DNA of 64,000 nucleotides from Microbacterium cremeum (GTDB lineage: Bacteria > Actinomycetota > Actinomycetes > Actinomycetales > Microbacteriaceae): positions 2,170,001 to 2,234,000 of the forward strand of contig NZ_CP063812.1 of the NCBI RefSeq assembly GCF_015277855.1, written 5' to 3'. Each line of letters starts with the position of its first letter. Position 1 is the stretch's first letter. This document shows, piece after piece, positions 26,417 to 34,919 of the stretch. A program made the translations under genes and the position numbers. Under the pieces are notes generated by a model. It was not told where the DNA came from and made no database searches. It saw nothing but the letters and a program-made list of their open reading frames with translations.

Positions 26417-26983
26417 GAGGTCGCGCCGCATGAGCACACGCGGAAATCCCGACAGCACCGATTCGGTGTCGGCAGCCTTCACGAAGCCCGCCGACTCGAA
26501 GAGGCGACGCGTGCCGACGTACGCCATCGTGAGGTCGACGCGGGCGTCGCCGTTGTCGACGGGGTAGCCCTCGATCGCGGGAGCCCCCTGATCCTTCGCG
26601 AACCGCACCGCTCCCTCGATCAGCGAGTGCATGATGCCCTTCTTGCGGTGGCCGGGCCGGACGCGGAAGCACCACAGCGACCACACGTCGAGGTCGTCGA
26701 CATGGGGGATCTTGCGGAACGTCGCGAAGTGCGTGCGCGTGCGCGGGGCGACCGCTGCCCACCCGACGACGTCGTCGCCGTCGTACGCCAGCACGCCGAT
26801 CGGGCCCTCCTCGTCCATGAGCCGTCGTACGCGCTCGGCGCGCTCGGGTCCGCGCAGTGCGTTCGCCTCCTTCGACGGGATGCGGTAGCTGAGGCAGAAG
26901 CACACGCTGGACTCGGGGTTCTTCGGGCCGATGATGGTCGCGACATCCTCGAACACGGTGGCCGGCCTCACGTCGATCGTCAT
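26414..26983 (-). CDS. GNAT-family N-acetyltransferase
   Basis: Acetyl-CoA-dependent transferase of unknown substrate, 189 residues, cytoplasmic. The acetyl-CoA binding segment is visible as LWCFRVRPGHRKKGIMHSLIEGAVRFAKDQG (shown as two joined blocks in the protein at about 108-138), with the R/QxxGxG/A equivalent HRKKGI. A C-terminal GTRRLFESAGFV motif typical of GNATs follows. A cysteine-rich N-terminal stretch (SSVCFCLSYR) resembles the subgroup annotated as hypothetical GNAT proteins in actinobacteria. It lies directly upstream of the DinB-like gene on the same strand. Confidence 0.85.
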   Translation of the reverse strand: MTIDVRPATVFEDVATIIGPKNPESSVCFCLSYRIPSKEANALRGPERAERVRRLMDEEGPIGVLAYDGDDVVGWAAVAPRTRTHFATFRKIPHVDDLDVWSLWCFRVRPGHRKKGIMHSLIEGAVRFAKDQGAPAIEGYPVDNGDARVDLTMAYVGTRRLFESAGFVKAADTESVLSGFPRVLMRRDL

Positions 26984-27069
26984 GCCCCCAGTGTCGCCGA
27001 GGCCCCCGACACCCGTTCCCCGGTCCCCTCCCCGGCCCCGTCCCGGCCCGTCCCCGGCTCCGGGCTAGA

Positions 27070-27142
27070 CCGCGAGAGTGCTCCTGGTGGACGAGGGGTA
27101 GGGAGTTTGCCTAGCCCTCGTCCACCAGCTGCACTCTCGCGG
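27070..27142. repeat. long imperfect palindrome (33-bp arms)
   Basis: Two 33-base arms (27070-27102 and 27110-27142) pair with only three mismatches around a 7-base loop. Arm landmarks are CCGCGAGAGTGC and CTGGTGGACGAGGG. It lies 40 bases downstream of the RluD-type gene and about 90 bases upstream of the GNAT start. There is no T-tract on either side, so it looks more like a repetitive extragenic palindrome than an ordinary terminator, although it could stop transcription. Confidence 0.7.
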
Positions 27143-27181
27143 ATCGACGAGCGCTGCAAAGGGGGCGGGCCCCGACCGGGC

Positions 27182-28102
27182 TCAGTCGCCGCGCAGCACG
27201 TCGAGGGCGTGCGCCAGATCGGCCGGGTAGCCCGAGGTGAAGGTCACCCACTCCCCCGTCGACGGGTGGGCGAACGACAGCTCGTGCGCGTGCAGCCACT
27301 GACGGGTGAGGCCGAGTCGCGCCGACAGCGTCGGATCGGCGCCGTAGAGGGGGTCGCCGACGCACGGATGCCGGTGCGCGGCCATGTGGACGCGGATCTG
27401 GTGCGTGCGCCCCGTCTCGAGATGGATCTCGAGCAGCGATGCACCCGGAAACGCCTCCAGCGTCTCGTAGTGGGTGACGGAGTCCTTGCCGTCCGGCGTG
27501 ACCGCGAACTTCCACGAGTGCGTGGGATGCCGTCCGATCGGCGCGTCGATCGTCCCGGCGAGCGGGTCGGGATGCCCCTGCACGACGGCGTGGTAGATCT
27601 TGTCGACCTCGCGCTCTTTGAACGCGCGCTTGAGGGTCGTGTACGCACGCTCGGTCTTGGCCACGACCATGAGTCCGCTGGTGCCCACGTCCAGGCGGTG
27701 CACGACGCCCTGCCGCTCGGCGGCACCTGTCGTCGCGATGCGGAAGCCCGCGGCCGCCAGGGCGCCCAGGACGGTCGGCCCGTCCCAGCCGAGAGAGGGG
27801 TGCGCCGCCACGCCGGCGGGCTTGTCGACCACGACGATGTCGTCGTCGTCGTACGCGATGCCGAGGTCGGGCACCTCGACCGGGACGACCCGGGGCTCCT
27901 CCTTCGGCGCCCACGACACATCGAGCCATGCACCGCCACGCAGCTTGTCGGACTTCGCGAGCATGCGTCCGTCCATCGTGACGCCACCGGCTTCGGCCAC
28001 CTCGGCCGCGAACGTGCGCGAGAACCCGAGCATCTTCGCGAGAGCCGCGTCGACGCGCGTCCCGTCGAGTCCGTCGGGCACGGGCAGGCTGCGGGACTCC
28101 AC
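27182..28102 (-). CDS. RluD-family 23S rRNA pseudouridine synthase
   Basis: RNA pseudouridine synthase of the RluA/RluD type, 306 residues. An N-terminal S4 RNA-binding domain (about 15-75) is followed by the catalytic domain, with the catalytic aspartate in [18 protein letters not shown]. Later family blocks include [12 protein letters not shown] and GDPLYG. I start at GTG 28102, one base after the lspA stop (TGACGTG), rather than at the longer ATG reading that would run into lspA. Gene order lspA-rluD is conserved in actinobacteria and many other bacteria. The exact target uridines are inferred, not shown. Confidence 0.92.
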   Translation of the reverse strand: MESRSLPVPDGLDGTRVDAALAKMLGFSRTFAAEVAEAGGVTMDGRMLAKSDKLRGGAWLDVSWAPKEEPRVVPVEVPDLGIAYDDDDIVVVDKPAGVAAHPSLGWDGPTVLGALAAAGFRIATTGAAERQGVVHRLDVGTSGLMVVAKTERAYTTLKRAFKEREVDKIYHAVVQGHPDPLAGTIDAPIGRHPTHSWKFAVTPDGKDSVTHYETLEAFPGASLLEIHLETGRTHQIRVHMAAHRHPCVGDPLYGADPTLSARLGLTRQWLHAHELSFAHPSTGEWVTFTSGYPADLAHALDVLRGD

Positions 28103-28103
28103 G

Positions 28104-28718
28104 TCAGTCCTCGGAGGCGGTCTGCGGGGAGTCGGATGCCGCGGCATCCGTCTGCTCGCCCTGCCCGCGCGCTTCGCGCGACCCGTCCAGGTGAACGCCG
28201 GCGAGGACGAGGATCGCGACGCCGATCATCATCGAGACGATGAAGATGTCGGCCACGTTGTAGATCGCCGGCGACATACCGGGGAAGAACCACATCCACG
28301 GCGTGTTGATGAAGTCGATCACGTGCCCGACGGCGAAACCCGGCTCACGGAAGAGCCGATCGGTGAGGTTTCCGAGCACTCCGCCCAGGAGCAGCCCCAG
28401 AGCGACAGCCCACAGCCGGGAGCGCACGCGCGTGACGGCGAGCCAGCCGATCACCACCGCGACCGCGGCCAGGGCGATCGTGAAGACCCACGTGACACCC
28501 TCGCCGAGCGAGAAGGCGGCACCGGGGTTCTTGGTGAGATAGAGGATCAGGAAGTCGCCGATGACGGGCACCGGCTCTTGGTACGGGAGGTTCTCGAGTG
28601 CGAGGTGCTTGGTGAACTGGTCGGCGGCCAGCACCACCACCGCGAGGATCGCGATGGTGATGCCGGCCGCCGCCTGTCGAGCCTTCGACGAGCTCAGGGA
28701 ACGGGGTCGGCCTGCCAA
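28104..28718 (-). CDS. lspA: lipoprotein signal peptidase (signal peptidase II)
   Basis: Membrane aspartic protease that removes signal peptides from prolipoproteins, 204 residues. Four helices, with the catalytic aspartates in GNLTDRLFR and YNVADIFI. It processes lipoproteins such as the CtaC-like and iron-binding proteins of this window (family knowledge). The reading begins with TTG at 28718, with no better start nearby. The first 15 codons carry an interspersed repeat of the CTGAGCTCGTCGAAGG type (see 28682), so the true N-terminus may be recent or shorter. It is followed by the RluD-type gene one base later. Confidence 0.92.
   Translation of the reverse strand: MAGRPRSLSSSKARQAAAGITIAILAVVVLAADQFTKHLALENLPYQEPVPVIGDFLILYLTKNPGAAFSLGEGVTWVFTIALAAVAVVIGWLAVTRVRSRLWAVALGLLLGGVLGNLTDRLFREPGFAVGHVIDFINTPWMWFFPGMSPAIYNVADIFIVSMMIGVAILVLAGVHLDGSREARGQGEQTDAAASDSPQTASED
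28682..28702. repeat. short interspersed repeat inside the lspA start region
   Basis: A 21-base segment whose minus-strand core reads CCCTGAGCTCGTCGAAGG, the pattern of a short repeat common in actinobacterial genomes. A related copy (CCTGAGCCTGTCGA) lies at 30929-30945. Here it falls within codons 6-12 of lspA. Confidence 0.45.
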
Positions 28719-28727
28719 CGCCTCGGC

Positions 28728-29300
28728 CTAGAGACCGATGGCCGAGACCGGCTGCGCACCCGAAGAGGTCGCGGTGGTCTCGAGGTCGCGGAGCTTGCCC
28801 TCGATGTAGCTGCGCAGCTGTGCGCGGTAGTCGCGCTCGAAGTTGCGGAGCTCCGAGATGCGGCCCTCGAGCGACGAGCGCTCACGGTCGAGCTTGGCGA
28901 GCTCCTCGCGTCCTCGCGTCTCGGCCTCCGAGACGATCGAAGCGGCCTGCGCCTTGGCGTCGGCGATGAGCTGGTCGCGCTGGGCGATGCCCTCGGCGAC
29001 GTGCTCGTCGTGCAGGCGCTGCGCGAGCTCGATGATGCCGGCGCTCGCGACGGGTGCGGCGGCGGTGGGGGCCTCGGCGACCGGCGCGAGCGCCGGAGCG
29101 GGCTCGACTGCGCGCGCGGGAGCGGCGCCCGACTCGTACGCCGCAAGCTTGGCCTTGAGCTCCTCGTTCTCGGTGAGGGCCTTACGCCACTCGACGACGA
29201 TCTCGTCGAGGAAGTCGTCGACCTCGTCGGGGTCGAAGCCCTCCTTGAACCGAACGTGCTGGAACTGCTTGGTGACGACGTCATCGGGGGTCAATGCCAT
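28728..29300 (-). CDS. divIVA: DivIVA/Wag31-like polar growth protein
   Basis: Coiled-coil scaffold that marks curved membrane at poles and septa and directs apical cell-wall growth in actinobacteria. 190 residues. The conserved N-terminal DivIVA lipid-binding segment is visible (LTPDDVVTKQFQHVRFKEG, then DEVDDFLDEI), followed by an alanine/proline-rich linker (about 55-85) and a coiled coil (about 90-175). Last division gene of the cluster before lspA. Preceded by AGAGGAA and a TATGCT -10 at 29377. Essential in related genera (family knowledge). Confidence 0.95.
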   Translation of the reverse strand: MALTPDDVVTKQFQHVRFKEGFDPDEVDDFLDEIVVEWRKALTENEELKAKLAAYESGAAPARAVEPAPALAPVAEAPTAAAPVASAGIIELAQRLHDEHVAEGIAQRDQLIADAKAQAASIVSEAETRGREELAKLDRERSSLEGRISELRNFERDYRAQLRSYIEGKLRDLETTATSSGAQPVSAIGL

Positions 29301-29376
29301 GGTGATTCCTCTTTCGAGCGCTCTGGTCGCTGGCCGATGTCGGTGCCGGTCGCCGGGCGGCCGGTCGTATCAGGCA

Positions 29377-29382
29377 AGCATA
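29377..29382 (-). promoter_or_regulatory. -10 box of divIVA
   Basis: TATGCT on the minus strand, about 77 bases before the divIVA ATG. TTCGAC 18 bases upstream is an acceptable -35. It implies that divIVA has its own promoter. Confidence 0.45.
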
Positions 29383-29436
29383 GCCGCGGGTTCTGGGAGT
29401 GTCGAAGGACGGCGACGCGGGTCGGGCGATCCCGCG

Positions 29437-29736
29437 TCAGGCCGCGATTGCGCGCGTGACGCTGAGCAGGATGAAGCACAGCAGCATCGTCAGCGCGAAG
29501 CCGAAGTCGATCGCGATGGCACCCACGCGCAGCGGCGGGATGAACCGGCGGAACAGCTTGATCGGCGGATCGGTGACGGTGTAGATGATCTCGGCGGCGA
29601 CGAGCCCGGCGCCTCGCGGGCGCCACTCGCGATTGAAGAACGGGATCCAATCGAGGATCAGGCGTGCCAGCAGTACGAAGACGTACAGCAGGAGTGCGAG
29701 GTTGAGGATCGATGCGATGAGTTGGACGACGGCCAC
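29437..29736 (-). CDS. YggT-family membrane protein
   Basis: Small integral membrane protein, 99 residues, of the YggT family found next to sepF and divIVA in many Gram-positive division clusters. Its role in division or osmotic behaviour is unresolved. Two hydrophobic regions (about 3-30 and 65-98) flank the conserved WIPFFNREWRPRGAGLVAAEIIYTVTDPPIK-type loop (landmarks DWIPFF and TDPPIKLFRRFIPP). It starts with GTG, and a TAATCT -10 lies exactly 6 bases upstream, so it can be transcribed separately from sepF. Confidence 0.9.
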   Translation of the reverse strand: MAVVQLIASILNLALLLYVFVLLARLILDWIPFFNREWRPRGAGLVAAEIIYTVTDPPIKLFRRFIPPLRVGAIAIDFGFALTMLLCFILLSVTRAIAA

Positions 29737-29742
29737 GTAGCC

Positions 29743-29748
29743 AGATTA
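29743..29748 (-). promoter_or_regulatory. -10 box of the YggT gene
   Basis: TAATCT on the minus strand, with a 6-base gap to the GTG at 29736. Leaderless-type arrangement just before the sepF stop. Confidence 0.5.
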
Positions 29749-30207
29749 CGGCTGCGAGAACGGAACCGACTCCGGATCCGCCTGAGCGACCGCTCCGTCG
29801 CCCGACACGGCCACGTTCTCGGGCGAGAGCAGGAACACCTTGCTCGTGACTCGCTCGATGCGGCCGTACAGGCCGAGCGACAGCCCGCTGGCGAAGTCGA
29901 TGAGCCGTCGGGCATCCGCGTCGCTCATCTGCGACAGGTTGATGATGACGGGAACGCCCTCGCGGAAGTTCTCGGCGATGACCTGCGCGTCGCGATACTG
30001 CTTGGGGTGGACCGTGAGGATCTCGTTGATCGCGGACGGCGCCGGCTGCCGGACCACCGCCGGGCGGTGGATCGGCGTCACGGGCGCGCTCTTCTCGACG
30101 GCCTTCTCGGAGGTGCGGGAGCGCGGCTGCGGCGCGGGCTCGTCGTAGACCTCTTCCTCGTCGGCGAGGCCCAGGTACACCATGGTCTTCTTGAGCGGGT
30201 TCGACAT
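29746..30207 (-). CDS. sepF: cell division protein SepF
   Basis: FtsZ-binding membrane tether that replaces FtsA in actinobacteria, 153 residues. An N-terminal amphipathic helix ([13 protein letters not shown]) binds membrane. A variable acidic/proline linker leads to the SepF domain (about 65-145) with [19 protein letters not shown] and [14 protein letters not shown] chose ATG 30207 because GGAGG stands 5 bases before it. ATG 30228 in the same frame would add seven residues with a weaker site. No ftsA is found in the window, as expected for this phylum. Confidence 0.93.
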   Translation of the reverse strand: MSNPLKKTMVYLGLADEEEVYDEPAPQPRSRTSEKAVEKSAPVTPIHRPAVVRQPAPSAINEILTVHPKQYRDAQVIAENFREGVPVIINLSQMSDADARRLIDFASGLSLGLYGRIERVTSKVFLLSPENVAVSGDGAVAQADPESVPFSQP

Positions 30208-30239
30208 CGCATCCTCCGTAGTGCTCATCTGTTCCGAGG

Positions 30240-30926
30240 TTAACCGCGTTCCGGCCGGGGACCCGTGATTGCCGACCCGATCCGAAGGTGTGTCGCGCCT
30301 GCCGCGATCGCCTCGGCGAAGTCGGCGGTCATGCCGGCAGAGATCCATCCGGCGTCGGGCACGGTGGCGCGCACGACGGCCGCGCAGTCCCGCAGCCGCT
30401 CGAACGCGGGCGCCGGCGGCTCATCGATCGGGGCGACGGCCATGACGCCGCGTACCCGCAGCGTCGGCAGTCCTGCGGCGTGCTCGGCGAGGGCGGCGAG
30501 TCCGTCGGGTGCCACGCCGCCGCGTCCGGGGTCGTCGGTGAGATTGACCTGCAGCAGCACGTCGAGCACCGGGTCGTCGTCCGCTGCGGCGGCGTGCAGC
30601 GCGTCGGCGAGCCGCGCGCGATCGACGGAGTGGACGACGGATGCCGCAGCCCGGATCGCGCGCGCCTTGTTGGTCTGCGCCTGACCGATGAAGTGCCACC
30701 GCAGCCCGTCGAGGTGGGCGACCTCCGCCGCTTTGCGGCTGAACTCCTGCTGCCGGTTCTCGCCCACGTCGCGCACGCCGAGCCGGTACAGGTCTTCGAC
30801 GAGCGACGCGGGATGGAACTTCGTCACGACGATGCGCGTGAGCTCCGACGGATCGCGCCCCGCCGCACGTGCCGCATCCGCGATCCGTCGGTCGACCTCC
30901 TCGAGGCGTGCGCGCAGGTCTCCCAC
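30240..30926 (-). CDS. pyridoxal phosphate homeostasis protein (YggS/PLPBP)
   Basis: PLP-binding protein of the YggS/YlmE/PROSC family, 228 residues, a single TIM-like barrel related to the alanine racemase N-domain. The PLP lysine lies in RIVVTKFHP near residue 36, followed by GENRQQE and the [11 protein letters not shown] block. It buffers free PLP and affects amino-acid and cofactor pools. Position between ftsZ and sepF is the standard dcw order. It starts with GTG, and its AGGA ribosome-binding site lies within the interspersed repeat at 30929. Confidence 0.92.
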   Translation of the reverse strand: MGDLRARLEEVDRRIADAARAAGRDPSELTRIVVTKFHPASLVEDLYRLGVRDVGENRQQEFSRKAAEVAHLDGLRWHFIGQAQTNKARAIRAAASVVHSVDRARLADALHAAAADDDPVLDVLLQVNLTDDPGRGGVAPDGLAALAEHAAGLPTLRVRGVMAVAPIDEPPAPAFERLRDCAAVVRATVPDAGWISAGMTADFAEAIAAGATHLRIGSAITGPRPERG

Positions 30927-30928
30927 GG

Positions 30929-30945
30929 TTCCTGAGCCTGTCGAC
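30929..30945. repeat. short interspersed repeat between ftsZ and yggS
   Basis: GTTCCTGAGCCTGTCGA occupies most of the 22-base gap between the ftsZ stop and the yggS start. It resembles the repeat at 28682 in opposite orientation. In other actinobacteria pgeF (yfiH) normally lies in this slot. Confidence 0.4.
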
Positions 30946-30948
30946 CGA

Positions 30949-32109
30949 CTACTTCAGGAAGTCGGGGATGTCGAGGTCGTCGTCGCCGAACGCCGAGTCG
31001 AACGACGAATCCGACGAAGCGCCGACCGGCACCGGGGCGCCGTGCGAGACGGGCTCGGGGTCGGCGTCGCGGTCCTTCGCGGCCTCTTCGGCAGGGGTCA
31101 CCGGCAGCGCGGGCGCCGAGACGACGCGCGACGCCGACATCGGCTCGATGCGCGTCTGCGGCTCGCCGCCGTCGAAGCCCGCGGCGATCACCGTCACGCG
31201 GACCTCGTCGCCGAGGGTGTCGTCGATCACGGTTCCGAAGATGATGTTCGCCTCGGGGTGAGCGGCTTCCTTGACCAGCTGGGCGGCGTCGTTGATCTCG
31301 AAGATCCCGAGGTTGGAGCCGCCCTGGATCGACAGCAGCACGCCGTGCGCGCCCTCGATGGATGCCTCGAGCAGCGGCGACTCGACGGCGAGCTCGGCCG
31401 CCTTGATCGCGCGGTCGGCGCCGCGCGCCGACCCGATGCCCATGAGCGCGGAGCCTGCGCCCTGCATGACGGACTTGACGTCGGCGAAGTCGAGGTTGAT
31501 GAGACCGGGTGTGGTGATCAAGTCGGTGATGCCCTGCACACCGGCGAGGAGCACCTGGTCGGCCGTCGCGAACGCCTCGATCATCGAGATGCCGCGGTCG
31601 CTGATCTCGAGCAGCCGGTCGTTCGGCACCACGATGAGGGTGTCGACCTCTTCCTTCAGCTTGCCGACGCCGGTCTCGGCCTGCTGCTGACGGCGGCGTC
31701 CCTCGAACGAGAAGGGCTTGGTCACGACACCGATGGTGAGCGCGCCGATCGACTTCGCGATCTTGGCCACCACGGGGGCGCCGCCCGTGCCGGTACCGCC
31801 GCCTTCGCCAGCGGTGACGAAGACCATGTCGGCGCCGCGCAGGGCCTCCTCGATCTCTTCCGCGTGGTCTTCGGCAGCGCGGCGACCCACTTCAGGGTCG
31901 GCTCCTGCGCCGAGCCCGCGGGTGAGCTCGCGCCCGACGTCGAGCTTGACGTCGGCGTCGCTCATGAGCAGCGCCTGGGCGTCGGTGTTGATCGCGATGA
32001 ACTCGACGCCCCGCAAACCGAGCTCGATCATGCGGTTGACCGCGTTGACGCCGCCGCCGCCGACGCCGACGACCTTGATCACGGCGAGGTAGTTCTGGTT
32101 CTGGCTCAT
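30949..32109 (-). CDS. ftsZ: cell division GTPase FtsZ
   Basis: Tubulin-like GTPase that forms the cytokinetic ring, 386 residues. The tubulin signature [13 protein letters not shown] (about 104-116) binds the nucleotide. The T7 loop is [11 protein letters not shown], followed by a linker rich in alanine, proline and acidic residues and the C-terminal tail [10 protein letters not shown], which binds SepF and FtsW. The ATG is preceded by a long structured leader (see 32146). Downstream of ftsQ and upstream of yggS and sepF, without ftsA. No change in catalytic residues is seen. Confidence 0.98.
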   Translation of the reverse strand: MSQNQNYLAVIKVVGVGGGGVNAVNRMIELGLRGVEFIAINTDAQALLMSDADVKLDVGRELTRGLGAGADPEVGRRAAEDHAEEIEEALRGADMVFVTAGEGGGTGTGGAPVVAKIAKSIGALTIGVVTKPFSFEGRRRQQQAETGVGKLKEEVDTLIVVPNDRLLEISDRGISMIEAFATADQVLLAGVQGITDLITTPGLINLDFADVKSVMQGAGSALMGIGSARGADRAIKAAELAVESPLLEASIEGAHGVLLSIQGGSNLGIFEINDAAQLVKEAAHPEANIIFGTVIDDTLGDEVRVTVIAAGFDGGEPQTRIEPMSASRVVSAPALPVTPAEEAAKDRDADPEPVSHGAPVPVGASSDSSFDSAFGDDDLDIPDFLK

Positions 32110-32145
32110 GCCGGCCTCCGTAGCCCTGGACCTTGCTAACCTTCA

Positions 32146-32225
32146 ACCTCTAGTAGAGGTATAAAGAATTGCCCGGTATGCAATTCCTGATCTCGAAAGT
32201 AGGACGATGCCGGGCATGCGCCCGG
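32146..32225 (-). other. stacked inverted repeats in the ftsQ-ftsZ spacer
   Basis: Three perfect inverted repeats lie in the 180-base spacer: ACCTCT-AGT-AGAGGT (32146-32160), GAATTG-9 nt-CAATTC (32166-32186) and CCGGGC-ATGC-GCCCGG (32210-32225). The 32140-32200 part is AT-rich for this genome, and TTGCAT and TTTATA-like hexamers there may be an ftsZ promoter. The exact promoter cannot be fixed by eye. Confidence 0.4.
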
Positions 32226-32289
32226 AGGCCCACGGCGTGTCGCGGCAAACCGGTCGCGAACTGGCCGGCGGGGAGCCCACGGAGGCGGG

Positions 32290-33381
32290 TCAGCGTATGA
32301 CGACGGCGTCGGGAGACGAGACGTCGTAGGCCGTGACGTCCGCCGGCGGGTGCGACAGCATCATGCGCTGCAGAGCGAGCGCCTTCTCCGCCGACCGCTC
32401 GGCGCTCCCCCACACGACCTGGCTGTTGGCCCCGCCGAGCGTGAGCGTCACGTCGTCGGGAGTCGATGCCGACACCGCGGTCACCTGCGCGCGGATGTCG
32501 GCGGGAAGCGAGCGCATCACCTGGCCGGCGGCGGCGAAGGCGTCCGAGTCGACGCCGCCCGTGATCTCGAGGATCGGTGTTCCGGGGCTCGGGGCCGCCG
32601 TCGTCGACAGCGCGACGCCGGCCGCATCCACCAGCGTGTACCCCGCGCGGGTCTCGATGAGCCCGATCGGGGTCCGCTCGACGATCCTGATCACGAGCTC
32701 GTGCGGTGGCCGCGCCTCGAGCGCGTACGTCTCGATGAGCGGAAAGCCGACGAGCTCGGCTTTGACGGCGCTCTCGTCGATGAGGGCCATCGGCGTACCG
32801 ACCTGACCCTCGAGCGCGCCCACGATGTCGTCGGGGTTCAACTGCTGGGCGCCGGTGACCACGATCCGCTCCACGGCGAACAGCGGACTGTACGCGGCGC
32901 CGATCGTGCCGAGTGCCAGCACGACGACGGATGCCGCGACACCGAGCCACAGCGCTCGCCGACGTCGCTGCCGCACCGTGAAGCGGCGGATCTCGGCCCG
33001 GAGCGCTTTGCGACGCGCCCGCGACGCTCTCCAGACGTCGCGCAGGCCGACGTTCGCCGCCACGGGATCGTCGGCAGGATCGTCGGCGGTCGCCGCCTCG
33101 AGCCCGTCGAGCCGAGGACGCGACGCCTTGTCACCGAGCGGGATCACGGGAGCGGTCAGCTCCGGCGCGGCGTCGACGTCGGGCGCCGAGTCCGGGCTCG
33201 CGGGGCCGGCGGCTCCGCTCGACACGCTGGAAGCGACCGCGGCCGCCGTAAGGAGCGTCGCCTCGTCGTCCGGTCCCGTGGCGGCGTCCGCGCCGCCGGG
33301 CGCGTCGCGGCGTTCGCGTTCCCGCTGCGCGCTCGGCGCGCTCGGCGCGGGCGGCTGCGGCAACGGCGACGGACGGCGCAT
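32290..33381 (-). CDS. ftsQ: cell division protein FtsQ
   Basis: Bitopic divisome protein that bridges early and late division proteins, 363 residues. A long cytoplasmic arm of about 145 residues rich in alanine, proline and arginine leads to one membrane helix (about 148-168, ALWLGVAASVVVLALGTIG). A POTRA domain follows (FAVERIVVTGAQQLNPDDIVGAL) and then the FtsQ beta domain. The N-terminal arm is longer than in most FtsQ proteins, a common actinobacterial feature. It starts with ATG 6 bases after the murC stop. Confidence 0.93.
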   Translation of the reverse strand: MRRPSPLPQPPAPSAPSAQRERERRDAPGGADAATGPDDEATLLTAAAVASSVSSGAAGPASPDSAPDVDAAPELTAPVIPLGDKASRPRLDGLEAATADDPADDPVAANVGLRDVWRASRARRKALRAEIRRFTVRQRRRRALWLGVAASVVVLALGTIGAAYSPLFAVERIVVTGAQQLNPDDIVGALEGQVGTPMALIDESAVKAELVGFPLIETYALEARPPHELVIRIVERTPIGLIETRAGYTLVDAAGVALSTTAAPSPGTPILEITGGVDSDAFAAAGQVMRSLPADIRAQVTAVSASTPDDVTLTLGGANSQVVWGSAERSAEKALALQRMMLSHPPADVTAYDVSSPDAVVIR

Positions 33382-33387
33382 GCGGCG

Positions 33388-34800
33388 CTACTCCCCTGCC
33401 CCCGAGCCGCTGCTCGCGAGCGCGTCGAGCACCTGCGGGATGATGAGGTGCACGTTGCCGCAACCGAGGGTGATGACGTAGTCGCCCTCGCGCGCGATCG
33501 AGGCCGTGTAGTCCGCCGCCTCCTGCCAGTCGGGCACATAGTGCACGTGCGACGGGTCGTCGAAGGCGCCGCTGACGAGCTCGCCGGTCACACCGGGTAC
33601 CGGATCCTCGCGCGCCCCGTAGACGTCGAGCATCACCGTGTGGTCGGCGTGCTGTTCCAGCACCTCTGCGAACTCGCGGTACATCTCCTGCGTGCGCGAG
33701 TAGGTGTGCGGCTGCTGGATGGCGATGATGCGCCCGTCGCCGACGACGCTGCGCGCGGCGGCGAGCGCCGCGGCGACCTCGGTGGGGTGGTGCGCGTAGT
33801 CGTCGTAGACGCTGACACCCCGCTCCACGCCGTGCAGCTCGAAACGCCGCACCGTGCCGGCGAAGCCCTCGACGGCGCGGACGGATGCCTCGAGCCCGTG
33901 TCCGAGCGTCAGCAGCACGGCGACCGCGCCGGCGGCGTTGACGGCGTTGTGAGCGCCGGGGATGGGTAGCTGGGCGCTGACCGTCTCGCCCTCGTACGTG
34001 ATCGCGAACGACACCGGACCCTCGGTGACGATGTCGCTCACGCGCACGGTCGCGTCGGGCGCCTCGCCGAAGGTCACGACGTGCGGGTGGGTCAGCTGCT
34101 CGGCGACGATGCGGGCGCCCGCGTCGTCGGACGAGATGACGACGGCTTCCCGCGCCTCGTTCGCGAAGCGTGCGAACGCCGCGTAGAACGCGTCGCGGGT
34201 GCCCCAGTGATCGAGGTGGTCGGGGTCGACGTTCGTGACGAGCGCGACCGAGGTGTCGTACAGCAGGAACGTGCCGTCGGATTCGTCGGCCTCGATGACG
34301 AAGAGCTCGTCCGAGCCGGTGCCGCTCGACACGCCCAGCTGGGCGATGACGCCGCCGTTGACGAACGTCGGCTGCACACCGAGGTCGCGCAGCGCGGTGA
34401 CGATCATCCCGGTCGACGTCGTCTTGCCGTGCGCGCCGGCGACCGAGACCAGGCGGCGGCCGCCGATCAGCCAGTACAGTGCCTGCGACCGGTGGATGAC
34501 ATGCAGTCCGCGCTGCTTCGCCAGGACGAACTCGGGGTTCTCAGGCCAGATCGCCCCGGTGTGCACGACGGTGTCGACGTCGTCGCCGAGGTTCGCGGCG
34601 TCGTGCCCGACGTGCACGGTGGCGCCGAGCTCGGCGAGCTCGCGCAGCGCCGTGCTGTCGGCGCGATCGGAACCCGACACGCGGATGCCGCGCTCGAGGA
34701 ACATGCGCGCGAGCCCGGACATGCCGGAGCCGCCGATTCCGATGAAGTGGGCGGCCCCGATGCTCTCGGGGATGGGAAGGCTGAGATCGGGTCTGATCAT
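33388..34800 (-). CDS. murC: UDP-N-acetylmuramate-L-alanine ligase
   Basis: Adds the first residue, L-alanine, to UDP-MurNAc in the cytoplasm. 470 residues with the three Mur ligase domains: the N-terminal nucleotide fold with [16 protein letters not shown], the ATP site [13 protein letters not shown], and the central HPTE-type block [13 protein letters not shown]. Length and order are normal. It has its own promoter region (TAGGAT, 34810) because the GntR cassette separates it from murG. Followed closely by ftsQ. Confidence 0.97.
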   Translation of the reverse strand: MIRPDLSLPIPESIGAAHFIGIGGSGMSGLARMFLERGIRVSGSDRADSTALRELAELGATVHVGHDAANLGDDVDTVVHTGAIWPENPEFVLAKQRGLHVIHRSQALYWLIGGRRLVSVAGAHGKTTSTGMIVTALRDLGVQPTFVNGGVIAQLGVSSGTGSDELFVIEADESDGTFLLYDTSVALVTNVDPDHLDHWGTRDAFYAAFARFANEAREAVVISSDDAGARIVAEQLTHPHVVTFGEAPDATVRVSDIVTEGPVSFAITYEGETVSAQLPIPGAHNAVNAAGAVAVLLTLGHGLEASVRAVEGFAGTVRRFELHGVERGVSVYDDYAHHPTEVAAALAAARSVVGDGRIIAIQQPHTYSRTQEMYREFAEVLEQHADHTVMLDVYGAREDPVPGVTGELVSGAFDDPSHVHYVPDWQEAADYTASIAREGDYVITLGCGNVHLIIPQVLDALASSGSGAGE

Positions 34801-34809
34801 GACCGTCCA

Positions 34810-34815
34810 ATCCTA
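34810..34815 (-). promoter_or_regulatory. -10 box of murC
   Basis: TAGGAT on the minus strand, 9 bases before the ATG of murC. It gives the murC-ftsQ-ftsZ block a start point independent of the upstream dcw genes, which are cut off by an opposite-strand cassette. Confidence 0.4.
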
Positions 34816-34882
34816 AGTTGGGTGACGGATGCCGCGGCCCCGGCGCGCTGGCGCAGCCCGCGTGCGGATCGACGCCTATGTA

Positions 34883-34912
34883 TTGACACATTGTCACAGA
34901 GGTCGACACAAT
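34883..34912 (+). promoter_or_regulatory. promoter with overlapping operator of the membrane/GntR operon
   Basis: TTGACA (34883-34888) and CACAAT (34907-34912), 18 bases apart, form a good promoter whose start point would fall at the GTG 7 bases on. A perfect inverted repeat TGACA-CAT-TGTCA (34884-34896) overlaps the -35, and a further GACA half-site follows at 34905-34908. This fits autoregulation by the GntR protein encoded second in the operon. Confidence 0.55.
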
Positions 34913-34919
34913 CGGAGAC

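Noticed and set aside
27111..27929. Minus-strand frame ending QLVDEG within the long hairpin near the RluD gene
   Set aside because: It is a frame-shifted shadow of the pseudouridine synthase gene. Its end inside the hairpin is coincidental, although it resembles the repeat-encoded tail of the endonuclease gene.
32128..32146. Possible third DtxR/IdeR box upstream of ftsZ (AGGTTAGC on the minus strand)
   Set aside because: Only the first half-site fits; the second half does not match, and there is no reason for ftsZ to be iron-controlled.
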